Positions 34,857-46,549 of a stretch of 64,000 bases of DNA are shown here, piece by piece. Source of the DNA: Undaria pinnatifida (lineage: Eukaryota > Sar > Phaeophyceae > Laminariales > Alariaceae); NCBI GenBank assembly GCA_012845835.1, contig JABAKD010000028.1, positions 9,703,689 through 9,767,688 on the forward strand, read 5' to 3'. The notes below the pieces were generated by a model. The model saw only the letters and a list, made by a program, of their open reading frames with translations, had not been told where the DNA came from and searched no databases. Each line of letters begins with the position of its first letter. Positions within the stretch are counted from its first letter, which is position 1. The position numbers and the translations under genes were made by a program.

Positions 34857-37782
34857 TCGTGCCGCAACGGGCTTTTTTATGTCGTCTTATTGTCTTCTTC
34901 GCCGGTGGCCCGAAGCACCGGAGCGGCGATTGTAATCATTGGATCAGCTCTGAGCGCGAGCTTTCTCGTCTACCGTCGGGGGGTGCATGTGAGTGGCCTG
35001 ACCGTCTCATCGTCCACGAGTGCGCGATACGGTCCGGGTTATTTGCCCGCCAGGCGTCGGGCGCAAGAAAGCGGGGGGAAAAGCGTCTACGGTTTCGACT
35101 GAAGTCCCGTTATTGACCGATCGCAAGACCGTGTACCACGCACCTCTCGCTATCATGCAAACGCCGTGTGGCTGCAAGTTGTAAGTTGCCTAGCGCTTCG
35201 AGCTATTTCGTGTTCCGCTTCTTAAAACATGGCGGTTCTCGGTATTGGCATGACCGTTTTAAAGCCATTCTGTCTCCGTCCAAGCTACCGGTAGCTTTGA
35301 TTCCGCATCGTAATGAGCGACGGTGCTATGTCCCGGCAGAAACTTGTCGCAGCAGGTGCAAAAGCAAGTTATCTACGACTAGGTTCAGTACGCAGTGCCC
35401 GTCGATTTTGATATCTTCATGAGGTCAGAGGCGTTTTACTCGCTGTCGTTCGGCTCGTGAAGAAGCTGCCGTTGTCCCTTTGATTTTTTCCGGAATGCAA
35501 GAAACTGAATGTTCAATTGGCGTTTTCGTCTCGGGAAAGTAAATGCAGGTGCATGCGGCTGAGCTGCGGTGGTTGGCTAGGTGTATGCCTGGTATACGTA
35601 GCCCCATCTCCGGGGTATGTTCTTCTTTTGCCTCAGATTTCTAATTGTAAAAAAAAATATCACGGTAATGGCACCGAATGAGATGCACTCGGAGGGTATA
35701 GTTAGCCGTTTTGAGACTCATGCAGACGGACGAACAAAGCAACGAGCGCGATCTCATCAGGCGGTTTGCGTACGGTAGTGCGAGTGTCACCATGCTGTCC
35801 CCGTGTCTTACAACTCCTTGCCGCGCACTTCGGACACCTTTCCTCACCCAACAGAATTTGTTGTTTCGTGCGGCCGATTCTGTAATGCTTATTTACTCAT
35901 TTACGTACTTAATTCCACACTTCCCCCTCGGAAGCCCGAAAGGGGTTATTAACGACACACATCTACCGCTCGCAGGGTTTCCGCTCTGCTGCTCAGGTGC
36001 CCTCGTCGTATTTTGAGAGCAGAAAGCGGGTGAGGATCCGGGTTGCCAGGATAGTCGCGGCGCCCCCGCCAATCTCTGATGCTCCAGGTAACGGTCACCA
36101 CCCGGTCGATGTTCGCGGAGAAAGGGCTCGTAACGGGGCAATCCGTGATCGAAATGTGGGCGGCGAGAAGGACATGCATGGTTGCTGGGGTTCAGACGGT
36201 GAGATATCAGAGAGGTTGTTTATAGCTCAGGTACGAGGTGCCATACAACACGGCCTTCATTCACAATTATAATTTTGATTGTAATGTATCCAGTTCTACG
36301 CGGGGTCCGGTTGGGGTGCCCTAGACGCGGACTAAGGCGACTCCCCTTTAATTTCCTCCCCGGTCAGGCGGCGGTTTATCACCACGTTGTTAACCGCAGC
36401 CTTGCTGTTGATTTATCACAGCACCAAGCTTGCCTTGCGTTCGATAGATCTTTTGGATAGGCTGCTGATGATTCAGCGTTCTGTGCCGGGTCGAAGTTGA
36501 TCGCCGCGCTTGAACACCTTCGTTATGACTCTCCGCACTGCGATCGTCACATGCTGTTTCGGGCCGATACCATTGTTGTGTCATGAGTTCCCACCAACCG
36601 CCCGCGCTCCATGGCTTGCACCTTCCCCTCTATTTGTTGCCACAGTAATTGTACACGCCGAGCATATCACTATCTTCCGGCGACTCCTTCGTTTATCACC
36701 CCGATCCCTTCCTTCTAATGGCGGCGGCGATGCAAACGCCACTTTCATGTTGAGGATGTGTGGGGTTTCCGCAGAAGAGGATGGATTTGCGTTTGCGCGG
36801 GAACAGCTGATAAATCAGTCGGCCGGGCTGTACTGCGACGCTGAGCTGCTGTTCCGGGAAGAAATGGCTGGAGGGTCGCCGGACGAAAGTGGAGGAGTCG
36901 GCGCAGTCGTCGCGTCGAGCGGGCAGCAGGTGACTAGAGCTTTTCTTGGTGTTGTTGGGGTGCACGAGACTGCCTGTCCAAGTATAATTAGTCAATCAGC
37001 TGTAACGTGTCAATAGTCGTGTAACATGTGGAAACGTATCGGTATTTTGCCCGGAGGACAGGTGCTGAGTATCCTAGTGTAGTACTGCTTTTTAAGATTG
37101 CACGGACTAGCTGCTAGACTGTCAGTCTGACTGGGTCATTGAACATGTAGTTCCTTCTATCCAACTAGTGTACTCTCGTCACGTATACCCTCGTCGAATG
37201 AATGTGTGCTCTGTGCGTCCCATGAGGCCTGCCCCCCCCCTTCGCGCGTCCAGCTGCGATGGCCGTCTCATTCACGCGCTCCCGTAAACGTCCTACTTTT
37301 CATGCTGTATTTTTCTTTCTGTCGGGGGCAAGTCTTCTGGGCCGGTAGCTGTCTGCCACCTACACCGTCGCAGAGGCGTGTTATGGAGGAACTGGGTCCA
37401 GTCCCCACTTGACCCGAAGGCCGGTCTGGGGGAACACCTCCTTCTAGAAGGGCTCGCGACGCTGCGAGAAGAAAAGTGGTGGGCCGGGGACAACAGCAGC
37501 GTATCGCCGGCAGCGCCAAAAGCCGCGGCGCCTATTACGGACACGGGCGTTTCGGGAGGAAAATACTCCTACCACCCCCCGGCGCTCCAGCGCCTCGTCG
37601 CGGATCGTGCGAGGTTTGCGTCCGCTGAGGAAAGAGCCGAGAGGGAAAGAAAAGGACTGTGGGCGGAGTTCGTAGAGACGGGTGCGGGGGAGGCCGGCGT
37701 CGCGGATGGAACGGGGAAGGGTTGGAGGGAAAGGTCGGCGTCGGCTGTTCGCGCCCTGAAGGGCTTTTTTGGGTGGCGGTGA
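34857..37782 (+). CDS. Staphylococcal-nuclease-like (LCL3-type) membrane-anchored protein
   Basis: Well-supported exons are 35997-36087 (after CTGCTCAG; RVRIRVARIVAAPPPISDAP), 36775-36929 (after TTTCCGCAG) and 37333-37782 (stop TGA). The split codon G|AA joins the first two into the SNase hallmark DAPE, followed by EDGFAFAREQLINQS and CDAELLFREE. The last exon has LLLEGLATL.., Tyr-rich linker, then RFASAEERAERERKGLWAEF, the usual SNase C-terminal helix ending in 'GLW'. Tentative 5' exons are 34857-34988 (hydrophobic GAAIVIIGSALSASFLVYRRG, donor CAT|GTGAGT) and 35683-35769 (GIVSRFETHADGRT, matching V..V.DGDT). All junctions can be phase 0 or 1 in agreement. TM plus SNase resembles fungal LCL3. 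The DGDT aspartate reads Arg and no 'YGR' arginine is visible, so it may be catalytically dead. The 37374 acceptor is an alternative for the last exon but breaks phase. Confidence 0.65.
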
Positions 37783-38806
37783 CTCGCCACCACATCCGCT
37801 AGGCGAGAAGAGGCAACTCGGAGTGTAGGAGCGTACGCAGATGGCACCCTTCCTGGCATACCGGTCTGTTGCAAGCCGGTATGATAGTACGTGTTTTTGG
37901 TTGACGTGGCACCACAGCGATCCGTCGTCGCGGGATGGAAGTGATATAGACCTTCCTTGGAGTTTTTGAGCATCAGCTGAGCGTGGTGCGTTTTTGTTCT
38001 GTCGAGACACGCGTGGAGGTCGTGATTTGCTTGCGATTTCGCGACCATGACCACAATTCGTTACATAATCAAAGATTATTTATTTTATGTTATTTTTTCA
38101 CTTTTATTTTTCATCTTATGGACAAGCCGTGGTCACAGGTGTCGTCTCTTTTTCCCCCCCCGGTACGCGCCTTCATTGCTATCGCGCAAAGGGTTTAACA
38201 TTTCCAACGCTCGTCGAGTTTCATCGAATTTTACACGATGTAACGGCCTCATCGGGTTTTTTCAAGCTACTCCCAATACTATTGTACCTGATATATAATA
38301 AGCCGATGGGAACAACGGCGCAGGCTCTGCGTCGCGACGAAATGCTGTAGCTCTCTGTTTCATAGTATTTTCTTCATCGACAACAGGGAGACGATACAGT
38401 CGCGCCTACACACACTACTGTGGAGGGTGGCATACCCTCCACCATCCAAGAATTAACTATGAGGGTGACGATGGCGACTTCTGGCTACAACGGCAATATA
38501 TAACTGCCATGCGTGTTTTGTCAAGCACGTTTGTGCGTTGGCACGTAGGTATAAGCCAAGGCAGCATTCAGTAAGGGGCGTTCCTTCGCCAATATTAGAG
38601 ATAAGGGCACTATAAATAGAACGAGTGGCCGTGTACCTTTCTCAGAAACCTTATTGGTCCAGCGTCACAAGCAATTACATGGCGCATGCCGCTAAGCCGG
38701 AAAACACCGTCCGTAGCGTACGTAGCCTTTGGTATCTGACCGTTCCCGGCATGGCGTGATAACTGCTGTTGGACCTTCACCCCAGATGACTGGGACGGGG
38801 TTTTAG
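37783..38806. other. 3' flank of the nuclease-like gene, no gene seen
   Basis: Includes an AT-rich stretch at 38060-38115 (TTATTTATTTTATGTTATTT) suited to a 3' UTR or polyadenylation region. Minus-strand frames over the last exon are shadows. Confidence 0.45.
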
Positions 38807-39256
38807 GTGTTTGCGCGCCATACAAAAGCGATCCCCTCCCGCTTGGGACGCCATTGCGCACCTGCGCTGCTCTGGCGCGAGGGTCGTGAACACATACCTG
38901 ATCACAACCGTTTTCATAAGCAGACGAGAAGGTCTCATACGAATGTTTTTTGTAATACTGATTTAATTGTACTGGTTTTAGTGTGCGACGTTTTTGCCCC
39001 GGAGGTTGGCCACGCTGCCAAAAGAGATAGGACTAAACTTTGGAGCACATCCATTGCCAATCACCACTCTTCCTTCCCACGTAAAGATATCATACACAAA
39101 AAGGCACGCATGCACGCTGCATTGAACGTGCACGACATGACGATCCTTTGGCAGATCAAATTTACCCGCGGTCCCCACTTTCCGCTTTTTCGTGTAATTC
39201 AACCGCCTCCTCATGGTTGGAAGCCCCCAAAAGTTCTGCTCCCCCCGACAAATTAG
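38807..39256 (+). CDS. Candidate ORF of 149 codons, unknown
   Basis: Stop-free from about 38807 to TAG 39254-39256 with moderate protein-like composition (His/Arg-rich, one hydrophobic patch LIVLVLVCDVFA). It lacks an ATG at the 5' end and starts with GTG, so it would need to be an internal or terminal exon. No upstream donor/acceptor pair was convincing. No domain recognised. Confidence 0.2.
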   Translation: MFARHTKAIPSRLGRHCAPALLWREGREHIPDHNRFHKQTRRSHTNVFCNTDLIVLVLVCDVFAPEVGHAAKRDRTKLWSTSIANHHSSFPRKDIIHKKARMHAALNVHDMTILWQIKFTRGPHFPLFRVIQPPPHGWKPPKVLLPPTN

Positions 39257-39651
39257 GGTTGCCCCCCGACATCAAAAATCTGTAACGGGACCCCGGAAAT
39301 TTTTGGGGGGATCGCCCGGATTCCTCCCGGGAGAACCGCGGAATTTTGAGTGCCAGGTTTCCGGAACCCGAGACACCCGAACACTACTTGGCACTTTTGA
39401 CGCTTTCTCAACGACATACGTTTGAGGTACTCAGTTCCCAGGCGGCGTGGTTATGTGGAAGGGTGTTCCCTCGTTTTATCTTGCAGGAAGCATGCTACCA
39501 GGTACCAATCTGTCCGGAAATATAAGCAACTTTTTGCTTTACTATTATCGTTAATAAGGTTATCATATTTCCGGACACACGAGTCTAGGTGTAAGTGTAG
39601 ATAATGTACATACCTGTAGAAGGGCAACGAGAATTCAATGTTAATTCCAAG

Positions 39652-39918
39652 TCATTTTGCACGATGCACAAAACAGAACCCTCGCGTGACGAAAATTTCC
39701 ACAACGACTGCCCCAAGCCCAGCGTAAAACGAACAACGAAACCGCTGATTCCGCTGTGATGCTCTCGCCCTCTTTCTCAAGTTTTCGATGGCCGCTCGCT
39801 GGTTGCTCGCCGCCGTTCGTGCTCCTCTGCCAACTTTTTTCTTGCCTGTGTCGAGCTTCAGACGCTCCTCGTTTCCGTTGATTTTTTCATTACCTCGTCG
39901 GCCAATTTCTCTGCCCAT
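39652..39918 (-). CDS. Candidate small basic protein (88 aa)
   Basis: ATG at 39918 to TGA at 39652. The first 60 residues are strongly charged (MGREIGRRGNEKINGNEERL, then KKKVGRGARTAA), followed by a hydrophobic stretch (YAGLGAVVVEIFV) that could be one membrane segment. It lies 60 bp left of a retrotransposon LTR. The plus-strand frame over the same bases is less protein-like. No homologue recognised, and there is no independent support beyond frame and ATG. Confidence 0.3.
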   Translation of the reverse strand: MGREIGRRGNEKINGNEERLKLDTGKKKVGRGARTAASNQRAAIENLRKRARASQRNQRFRCSFYAGLGAVVVEIFVTRGFCFVHRAK

Positions 39919-39977
39919 CGGGGGGCTTTGGTCTGCTCAGCGCACTGGGCAACGGCCACGTCACGGGCGCGAGCAGC

Positions 39978-40206
39978 TGTTAAGGAATTAGTGGGGTATT
40001 AGTCCGTTTGGCCACTTGCCAAAGATCAACCAATAGCTTACCCAAACTAGTAAACCTTATAACACTCCCTCCGTGAATCGGCGGCATAGCAGGTCGGCCG
40101 GATATACGGGTGGACGTGTCAATATCCAAGCGGTTTTATTGACTGGGGATACCGGGGAGAGTATTTTTCAAGTTCGACATGGGGAAAGTCGTAAATTTTG
40201 GTATTG
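39978..40206 (+). mobile_element. 5' LTR of a Gypsy retrotransposon
   Basis: Begins TGTTAAGGAATTAG and ends just before a primer-binding site. Partial copies occur at 44077-44215 and 44256-44342 on the other side of the integrase region. The inner terminus lacks a canonical CA, so the 3' boundary is approximate. Confidence 0.6.
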
Positions 40207-40234
40207 TGGGATGGTGGGATTCGAACCCACGACC
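40207..40234 (+). other. tRNA primer-binding site of the Gypsy element
   Basis: TGGGATGGTGGGATTCGAAC and the following eight bases are complementary to a tRNA 3' end: TGG pairs with CCA, followed by acceptor and T-arm (GGTTCGAATCCC type). The matching 5' acceptor strand is absent about 60 nt upstream on the minus strand, so it is not itself a tRNA gene. Confidence 0.7.
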
Positions 40235-40754
40235 CAAAAAACCATGGTCTGTCGACGCTTCGGTTTTTGCCGTACCCATCAAGGGCGACACGGGCTCCGC
40301 AGAAGCCATGGCTGCAGCGATGCCCATCGCACAGCCGACTCCTCTATCAAGGAGTTCTACACAGAAGACGGCCTCCGTCGCGACCGCCCGTTCGACTGTG
40401 TTCCGTCTCTGCCTTGCTTGGGACTCCAGCCCCTCCGTCATCGACGGCGCGCTGGTGAACAGCGACAGCAACGGGTAATGCACCCCCGCTGTAGATTATG
40501 GATTTGGGCCCGACGGGACCTCTCGGCTATCTTCCAGACGAGGTACAACCCCGCCGCGAGCCCCACGGCCGCGGCCGGCTCCGCCCGCCGCTGCGACCCC
40601 TGGTCTTGCCGACTCACCGGTCCGCACGGTGCCCCTTCCGTCCAACCGCGACCACGCAGAGTCTATGAGAACTCCTCTCTTACGGCTCACGCCTTCTCCT
40701 GGTGACACGCCGACTGCACTTACAAGGTCGGACGCCCTCGGCGACGCTGCTTAA

Positions 40755-42960
40755 TTGCGGTCCACTGATTCCGTAGCGCGTTATTCGCATGCCGATTGGC
40801 AGCGAGAGCAGCACGCTGAGCCGACGTGCCACGCTATGATGCGTTACGTCTCTATCGGCCGGCCATCGGTCCTGCCGCCCGAGGTTTTGGCGTGCTACCC
40901 CCCACACAAACGTCCATCCCTCTCAGGAATCCAGGAGCTGGCGAGTAAGGATCAACTACTCACAACCGACGACGGCATCGTCCTACTCGTTCGTAACCCG
41001 ACACTGCCGCCAACAAGGTCTGACAAACCCAACTCTGTGGGGTGAGCTGCTTGCTTGCTAAACGATGAGCCAGTTCGCATCTACGTTCCCCTGCTCATGC
41101 GTCCTTGGATCATGCAAGCTTGTCACTCGACGGCCTCTTGTCACCTTGGCACCACGCGCACGGTGCGCATGCTGGGGCGGTTGTATTGGTGGATTGGCAT
41201 GAATGTGTTCACCCGGTGATGGCTTTGCCACTGCTTGAAGTGCCAAGCGCGGAAAACCCCACGGCTGACTGTCCGCTGGCCTATAATCTCAATGCCTCTA
41301 CTGGAAGGTCCAGGTGTCGCCGTCAGTGTTTACGTCGGCCCCCTCCCGGTCACACCACGACGCAACACCTGCATCCTGCTGTTCACCGATCGCTTCAGTC
41401 GTCGGGCCGACAGGTTCCCCGTCACTGCTGCTGAGTTCGCCGCGGAGGGTACAGCCAATATCCTGGTGAACCAATACATCCCCTTGTTGGGGTGCCCGTG
41501 CACCATACTCTCGGACAACGGACTGCAGTTCAGCTCCAAGCTTTCACAAGCTGTATATCAGCTGTTGGGTGTGCACAAGCTTGCTACAAGCTCCTATCAT
41601 CCCAACTGTAACGGGGGCGTTGAGCGGGTAAACCACACTATGGCCCAAATGCTGACTATGGTCGTCAACGAGCGATAAGACGATTGGGAATTGCATCTGC
41701 CCCACGTCAAATTGGCTTACAACGATTCCATCAACGCGGTGACGGGTCTGGTGCCGAACGAGGTCCACATGGGAAGACTCCCACGGCTCCCCCTGACGGT
41801 TTTCGATCGCACTGGTGTCGCGGGACACCAGAGTCTGGCCTGTGACCACCTGGTCTACGCGACTTGGCCACCGACCGGCAAAAGCGCGCGAATGGCATCG
41901 TCCGCGCACACCACGCCCTCACCGTATCTCGTGTTAATCGCAGAAACTCCGCCCTCGCCGACGCGCTGCGTCCAGCACCTAACTTCGCTACGGGTGGTCG
42001 GGCATGGATGTACAATTCTTCCTCTACCATCCGCCAGGGTGTGAAGGCGAACACCGACGCCAAGGTACTCAAGGACAAACTCGCGATTAACTGGACGGGC
42101 TCGTACAAGATCTTGGCAGTCGGTCCCTGCTCCGCCGCCGAGACCCCGAACGGTTCGCCGCTCGGGAGCAACCTCCTCTATTTGGATCTCCCTTCCGACC
42201 TGCCCGGTTCGGACGCTTGTCGGCGTGTGGCCATCGAGCGCTGCAAATCCTGCGCCAACCCCCACGCTAGCGGGGACATGCCCAAGTACCTACCGGCGGG
42301 GCTGACGCAGTACGGGCGCAACATTTTTTCCAAGAAGTCCCCGCCGTACCACGTCACTCAAGACGACATTTCGACTCCCCTCCAACGGCTGGAGGTGGAG
42401 CTGATCATCGGTCATCAGTCGGTACGGGGGCGAGGTGGCGTCATCGCCGTGCTATAAAAGACGCACTGGGCGGGACTCTCCGAACCTTCCTGGGAGCGGG
42501 AAATGACCTCCACCTCTCCCGCCCCCACATGTTGCGTCGTTGGGCCGGAAACCCGGACCAGCATCGCCAAATCAACCGCGTCTACCGCCGAATGCGGATC
42601 GGGGCGGCAAAGCGCGAGCTCTTCCGCAACAACGGGGAACTGGAGCCCACTTTTTGTACAAGGGATACGATGGGTTATGGTGGCTTGGAAAATCAGCGCG
42701 AGCACTACCGAGGACAAGGTATATCTGGTCCGCTTTCTGGACGACCCGGGACCGATTAAACTTCTTCTTCCCCCGGCGCGCTACACGACTTCGACGGGAG
42801 CCGTACGAGGCTCTTGGGGCCTGCAAATTCACATCGCCAGTGCGTTTCCTCGGGGGATCCAACGTAACGTAGACGAATCTCGAGGCGCGGCCGTGGCCAG
42901 TTGGTTTTCAAGCCGCCACCGCTCCTCGATAGTTCTCCAATTTGTGGTTACGAAGTTTGA
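40755..42960 (+). pseudogene. Decayed Gypsy (Ty3-type) integrase and C-terminal region
   Basis: Frames interrupted by stops and shifts together cover: 40840-41045 (..GRPSVLPPEVLACYPPHKRP..); an integrase zinc-binding finger at 41105-41245 (HSTASCHLG..CLKCQARK) with an in-frame TGA at 41217-41219; the integrase core at 41290-41678 (TDRFSRRAD, LSDNGLQFSS, YHPNCNGGVERVNHT) ending in a premature TAA; then 41691-41860 and, in another frame, 41864-42457 (WTGSYKILAVG, HVTQDDISTP). After a TAA at 42455-42457 fragments continue (DGLWWLGK, YLVRFLDDPGPIK), resembling a C-terminal tudor/chromo-like reader. Reverse transcriptase, RNase H, protease and gag are missing between the primer site and 40755. The element is dead. 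Confidence 0.8.
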
Positions 42961-43413
42961 GTCTTTGTCTTTGAGTTGTTCGTGGTGTTCTGAGAGTCTT
43001 GGTCTGGTTTCGGAGCGGTTTTTTCCACTCTTTTTTTGTATTTGTCCTGCCGAACCCCCTGCTCAGTGCTAGGCCAGGGTTCGGGTAAAACGCCGCAATC
43101 TGAGGCGCAGGGCTGTCGCTTTTTCGTCGTTGTTCCATTTCGCCCTGCCGACGACCTCCTCAGCCCAGAGCCGGGGGGCGACCAGGGCACCCTGTTCACG
43201 CGTAACGTGGTACATGGGTAGGTACGGGCCTTTGTGTCATTCTTTTTTTTCGTGTGTTGCGTTTGTTCTATTTTGGTTTTCGGCGAAACACTTCCCCCCT
43301 CGCGGGGCTGTAGTTGTTGCCACCTTCCATTCCGGGTATTTGTCGTTTCCTCGTCTAACCGCCCGCCATGCCGATGGTCCACAGAAGGTTTTTCGCATGA
43401 TTTCTCCCTTGTA

Positions 43414-43810
43414 TTAGCGCCTGTGTTCCCCTCCATATCGACGAGGGCTCACCTCGTCATGGTGCCTTTTTTGTGGTTGGTTTGCCGTAGAGTCTTTCCT
43501 GCCCCCCCCGCCCCACCGGCGGTATGCGGCAGGTTCTAGAGCCCTTTCTGCCCCCCCCCCCCCCCGCCACACCGGTGGTACGCGGCAGGGTTTTGATGGG
43601 TGGCTTTTGCCTTGTTGTAGGGTCTGCGTTTCCTTCAACTGCCTTCCTTCGCGTGTTCCTGGCTCCATAGCCAGACCGTTAGAGGTGTGGGGGTGAGTTT
43701 TGAGGAGCCGTGTCTTCGACTCATCGCCTAGTTCGTAAAACCGGAGTTTCCCCGAATCTCCCATATTTCTGCCTATGCGACTCATCAGGGTGGGCTAGTG
43801 TTAAGATACG
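43414..43810 (-). repeat. Inverted repeat family E, copy 1 (possible retroelement leader)
   Basis: Read on the minus strand from about 43800, 'TAGCCCACCCTGATGAGTCG' and the next ~130 bp match plus-strand 47415-47545 ('TAGCCCACCCCGATGAGCCG..'). Both give similar peptides (MSRIGRNMGDSGK versus MSRICRNMEGSER). In the 47 kb copy this follows an LTR-like repeat, so it may be the start of an internal region. Two C-runs with GCGGCAGG (43501-43540 and 43545-43590) form a local duplication. Confidence 0.5.
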
Positions 43811-44076
43811 GCCTCGAAAGACCTGTAACTATTCAAATTGAGATAAGTTGGATTGGTTTCGTATGATAAGGTTGGCGTTTTATATTCGGGATTGTCAGGA
43901 AATAGATCGGAGGCACATACCTCCGATCTCAGAAGCCATCCGGGGCTCTGGTGGAATCGAATAAAGCTGCGTCTCTACGAAGGTTAAGAAAGTGAGTACT
44001 CTCCGAGGACCTGCTCAAATGGCAGACTTGCAGGGGACACTCTGTGTCTCCGCCCAATACCCTTACGGACGCCATT

Positions 44077-44215
44077 TGTCAAATAATTAGTGGAGTATTA
44101 GTTCGTTTGACAACTTGCAAAAGGTTAACCTATCGCTTACCCACTCTAAGCCTTATAACACTCTCCCTCCCTGAAACGGCGGGATAGCAGGTCGGCCGGA
44201 TGTACGGGCGGACCT
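44077..44215 (+). mobile_element. Gypsy LTR remnant
   Basis: TGTCAAATAATTAGTGGAGT to CAATACCC aligns with 39978-40131. It then jumps to 'CCATGGTCTGCCGACG', which in the 5' copy lies just after the primer site at about 40243. About 100 bp including the primer site is deleted, so this comes from a 5' end rather than a 3' LTR. Confidence 0.6.
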
Positions 44216-44255
44216 GCCAATACCCAAAAGCCCATGGTCTGCCGACGACGCCATT

Positions 44256-44342
44256 TGTTAAGGAATTAGAGGGGTATTAGTCCGTTTGACCACTTGCCAT
44301 AGATTGACCAATAGCTTTTACCCAAACTAAAAAGTCTTATAA
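44256..44342 (+). mobile_element. Gypsy LTR remnant, partial
   Basis: TGTTAAGGAATTAGAGGGGT to CTTATAACAC matches the first ~85 bp of the 5' LTR. It and the remnant before it are both preceded by CGCCATT. The partial copies follow each other directly, suggesting rearranged or nested insertions. Confidence 0.6.
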
Positions 44343-45867
44343 CACAGCGCCGTCGTGGCGCCGCTTCAACGACTCATAGCTACTGGTCTTACCGCTGTTC
44401 TCGGCGCGCTGGTCACGCCCGGCTTCTCCCACCGTCTTTCCGGTTCAAGAAAATAAGTCATCGTCGTGTATTATTTTCAAAAGTTTCTGCTTTGGGGGGG
44501 GGGGGCTTCGTTTTCCGGCGTCCCGAGCCCACATTGTGCTACATACTGATTTTTGAGGAAGTGCCACGTCTCATAGCCGAGCACGATTTTGATGCCGTTT
44601 TCGGCGCCGTGTGCGGACAAGTCAAACGTAGCCACCATAGGCTAAATTTCTCTAGTATCATCCGATTAACTCCGCCAAAATCAACCAAAGAACCTAAAAA
44701 GTGCTAATTTCGGTGATTTTCGCGCCCGATCGGTGCGGACCAACAATGCAGTGGCCTACAATGGGTAGAATACACCGTTTTACAGGTTTAGGCGCAGTGT
44801 GGAAGTTCAAATCGTTTCGTGCGAGGAGCTACGAGCTCCGGTTTAAAAAACAATCTACCACGCTATATCCAAGTTAATTTTGGGCCCAAAAAGCCTGTGT
44901 GTTGTGTCTCTTGAAAGTTACGTTTGGGCAACAATTCATCAATTTTGCCATGCCACATTCTTCTGGTCGGTAGGAACCTCGTTCCTAAGGCTAACTGTCT
45001 AGGATGATGCTCTGATGATGTTTCCGTGAAATGTAGGAACTCGCATTCGCTCGTAATAATACATGCTGATTTCCAGGGGAAAATCCGCGCTTTGTTTGGT
45101 CTATTTTCAAGTCATCGTTGGTTGTTTCAAGCCCAAATTCGTTAGCAGACAATTATCTGACCAGATCGAAGAGTTTCATCTCAAAATAAATGGCGACATT
45201 ATTAGCCTTTGTATATCTACAGAGAAGGGACCCCTCGATAAAGGAAAACGGTATATCAGGGACCTCGAAATTTATACGAAACAAATACTGCAACTAAATC
45301 GGTGTATTAAGTTCCGTGTTTAGAAGTACAGCCGGCCTCGTCGCGTGCAAAATTGTACCTTGTGTTCCAGAAGGTGACCAGAAAGGATTATCTCCATTCA
45401 TCCAACCATTCGACGACCTGGCATTTGGTCGACCAGACAAAAACGAAAACTATAATTTTACCAGGTAATAATAATAGGCAAAACACACATCCCACAACAA
45501 AGAATCGAACACCACCCAACCATTGTTGGGGAAACACCCATACCGGGTTCCGCCGAATGCCCCAGGATGCAGTCGTAGCCCCACGTTCGTGCGGTACCCT
45601 TTGAATCTGGGCCCGGGTGAATATCGACAGCAGCACCAACAGCTGTGCGGTCCTCTCGCAACCAGCCGAGAGGGCAGCAACACGTACTTCAGCTGTACGT
45701 ATTAATCTCCCATCCGAACAATATCATTCCGTGCGCAGAAGAAAGTAGTTTTTTTGTTAATCCAGCGAGCACACGAGAGCGCCAAAACACGCCAAGCAGC
45801 ACATTGACCATGGGGAACAAGAGGGGGGGGTTAGATCGAGGCTGGGCCTGGCACAGGCTTTTTTTTT
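44343..45867. other. Unassigned stretch, AT-richer than neighbours
   Basis: Contains a G-run at 44495-44505 and short frames (for example 45063-45323 plus) without splice or domain support. TACCAGGTAATAATAATAGG at 45460 is another copy of the recurrent motif. Confidence 0.4.
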
Positions 45868-45900
45868 ATCCTCCGGCGGATGAGGAAACATAAAGCTCAC
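45868..45900 (-). mobile_element. Retroposon-like tail, second copy
   Basis: TTTTTTTTATCCTCCGGCGG, then ATGAGGAAACATAAAGCTCAC, the same structure as 9119-9180. It marks the 3' end of a minus-strand insertion whose body was not identified. Confidence 0.5.
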
Positions 45901-46549
45901 AGCCCTTCCCTAGTCCAGGCGATTCCATTATGTAGCACAAAAAACACGTCTGGGCGACGATGTAACGACGACCTGGCCTCTACATTCAAACCCGAGTATG
46001 CCCTGTATTTCCGATCAGAGTGATGTCCTCTTACTATATTTAGTACGAAACATGTCATCATGCGGCCTCGTGACCCAGAGCGTTTCTGCGCCGCCTTGCG
46101 CATAGATAGAGAGGGAGGGCGGCACAACCCTATGCAAACTCCGTACCACGTCGCGCCGAGTGGTGGCCGACGGGTGCTGAGCATTGCCGACAACCCTGAG
46201 CCGGTGCCAAGGCCCCCCGTTCCATTAGGCACAGAGATATCATTTTGAGATGCTGAAATAACTTCTCCATCAAATAAAAGTAGGCACTCGATTGGCCAAT
46301 TTCATTTTTGTAAAGCCAGCGTTGTTGATGGCTTGTTGTTATGCTACTCCGGGGCCTGCTGGCTTTTTTTAGACCTCTCCTTTTTTATTGGTAGCATTTG
46401 TCTCGGTCCGGGACACACTTGATTCCAAGGCCTTGCTGCGCTCTCAGAGAGTTCTCCCTCTGGAGAAAGCCCTTCCTTATTTCTTTAGGGATTTTTTTGT
46501 TTTTCGTTGTTCTCTTCGAGGTTTTTTTTTCGTTCTCGTCGTGTTTCAT

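Noticed and set aside
40207..40280. Minus-strand tRNA gene suggested by a T-arm (GGTTCGAATCCC) at about 40215
   Set aside because: No matching 5' acceptor strand or D-arm/anticodon arm at the right distance. Position after an LTR and the TGG start fit a retrotransposon primer-binding site.
43501..43590. Possible regulatory C-runs with GCGGCAGG duplicates
   Set aside because: Simple local duplication inside a repeat; no evidence for function.
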